Of a DNA stretch of 11,890 nt, positions 11,843-11,890 are shown one piece after another. Made by a program: the position numbers and the translations under genes. The notes beneath the pieces are model-generated. The model worked only from the letters and a program-made list of their open reading frames with translations. It was not told where the DNA came from and searched no databases. The stretch comes from DSQQ01 sp964443075 (GTDB lineage: Bacteria > Chloroflexota > Anaerolineae > 4572-78 > J111): contig CAYUCB010000229.1 of assembly GCA_964443075.1 (NCBI GenBank), positions 1 through 11,890 on the forward strand, given 5' to 3'. How positions within the stretch are numbered: position 1 is the first letter of the stretch; the number at the start of each line of letters is the position of its first letter.

Positions 11843-11890
11843 TGCACCTCGATAATTTTCACTCTAACTTGTTCGGCCATTCTTAATAAA
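11839..11890 (-). CDS. Possible 3' end of a gene entering from the right edge
   Basis: Seventeen open codons on the - strand end with the residues RMAEQVRVKIIEVQ and a TGA (11841-11839) that overlaps the first ATG of the antitoxin gene. Such an overlap is typical of co-translated genes. There is too little sequence to identify a family. It may also be only a 13-residue frame starting at an internal ATG. Confidence 0.35.
   Translation of the reverse strand, partial: LLRMAEQVRVKIIEVQ

Overview
The window looks like a piece of a fairly GC-rich chromosome from an environmental bacterium, most plausibly Chloroflexota (Anaerolineae-like). This rests on gene content (SMC-type ScpA, GT4 plus VanZ pair, short TIR protein with a Chloroflexi/cyanobacteria-style N-terminal helical domain) and on gene borders packed with 7-8 bp tandem repeats. 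It is an inference; no rRNA or other definitive marker is present.

Positions 51-4043 hold a histidine biosynthesis block on the + strand: hisB, hisH, hisA, a phosphoribosylanthranilate-isomerase-like gene, hisF and hisI. HisH and HisF form the glutamine-dependent imidazole-glycerol-phosphate synthase, fed by HisI and HisA and followed by HisB. The trpF-like gene is wedged between hisA and hisF, overlaps hisA, and lacks the family's catalytic cysteine. A short-chain dehydrogenase gene (4040-4828) overlaps hisI by an ATGA junction. purA (4941-6215) and hisE (6370-6651) follow, so a purine enzyme is embedded in the his cluster. HisF/HisH release AICAR, a purine intermediate, which gives this layout some metabolic logic.

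Positions 6669-7210 are a decayed cobS: its middle, including the expected conserved acidic motif region, is missing, and the remaining halves are in different frames. Positions 7254-8905 hold a GT4 glycosyltransferase overlapping a VanZ-like membrane protein. A coiled-coil protein with a C-terminal membrane helix (8976-9611) converges with scpA (9614-10405, - strand). ScpA has a TATAAT box placed so that its mRNA could be leaderless.

Positions 10406-11890 are accessory in character. They contain a dispersed hairpin-type repeat (10664-10753), a 199-bp element with perfect 16-bp terminal inverted repeats (10840-11038) that cuts a TIR-domain gene (11006-11539, - strand) exactly at a codon boundary, and a Phd/YefM-type antitoxin gene (11615-11842, - strand) with no intact toxin in view.

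The main unexplained theme is the set of 7-8 bp tandem repeats, each with its own unit, sitting on or next to gene ends (trpF-like, hisF, SDR, purA, upstream of hisE, upstream of the TIR gene). A second dispersed motif, GACCGCAGACC, occurs in the hisB-hisH hairpin and twice inside the glycosyltransferase coding region. I see no complete undescribed defence system here. The best candidates for new biology are the his-operon TrpF-like protein, the variant PurA loop and the repeat families.
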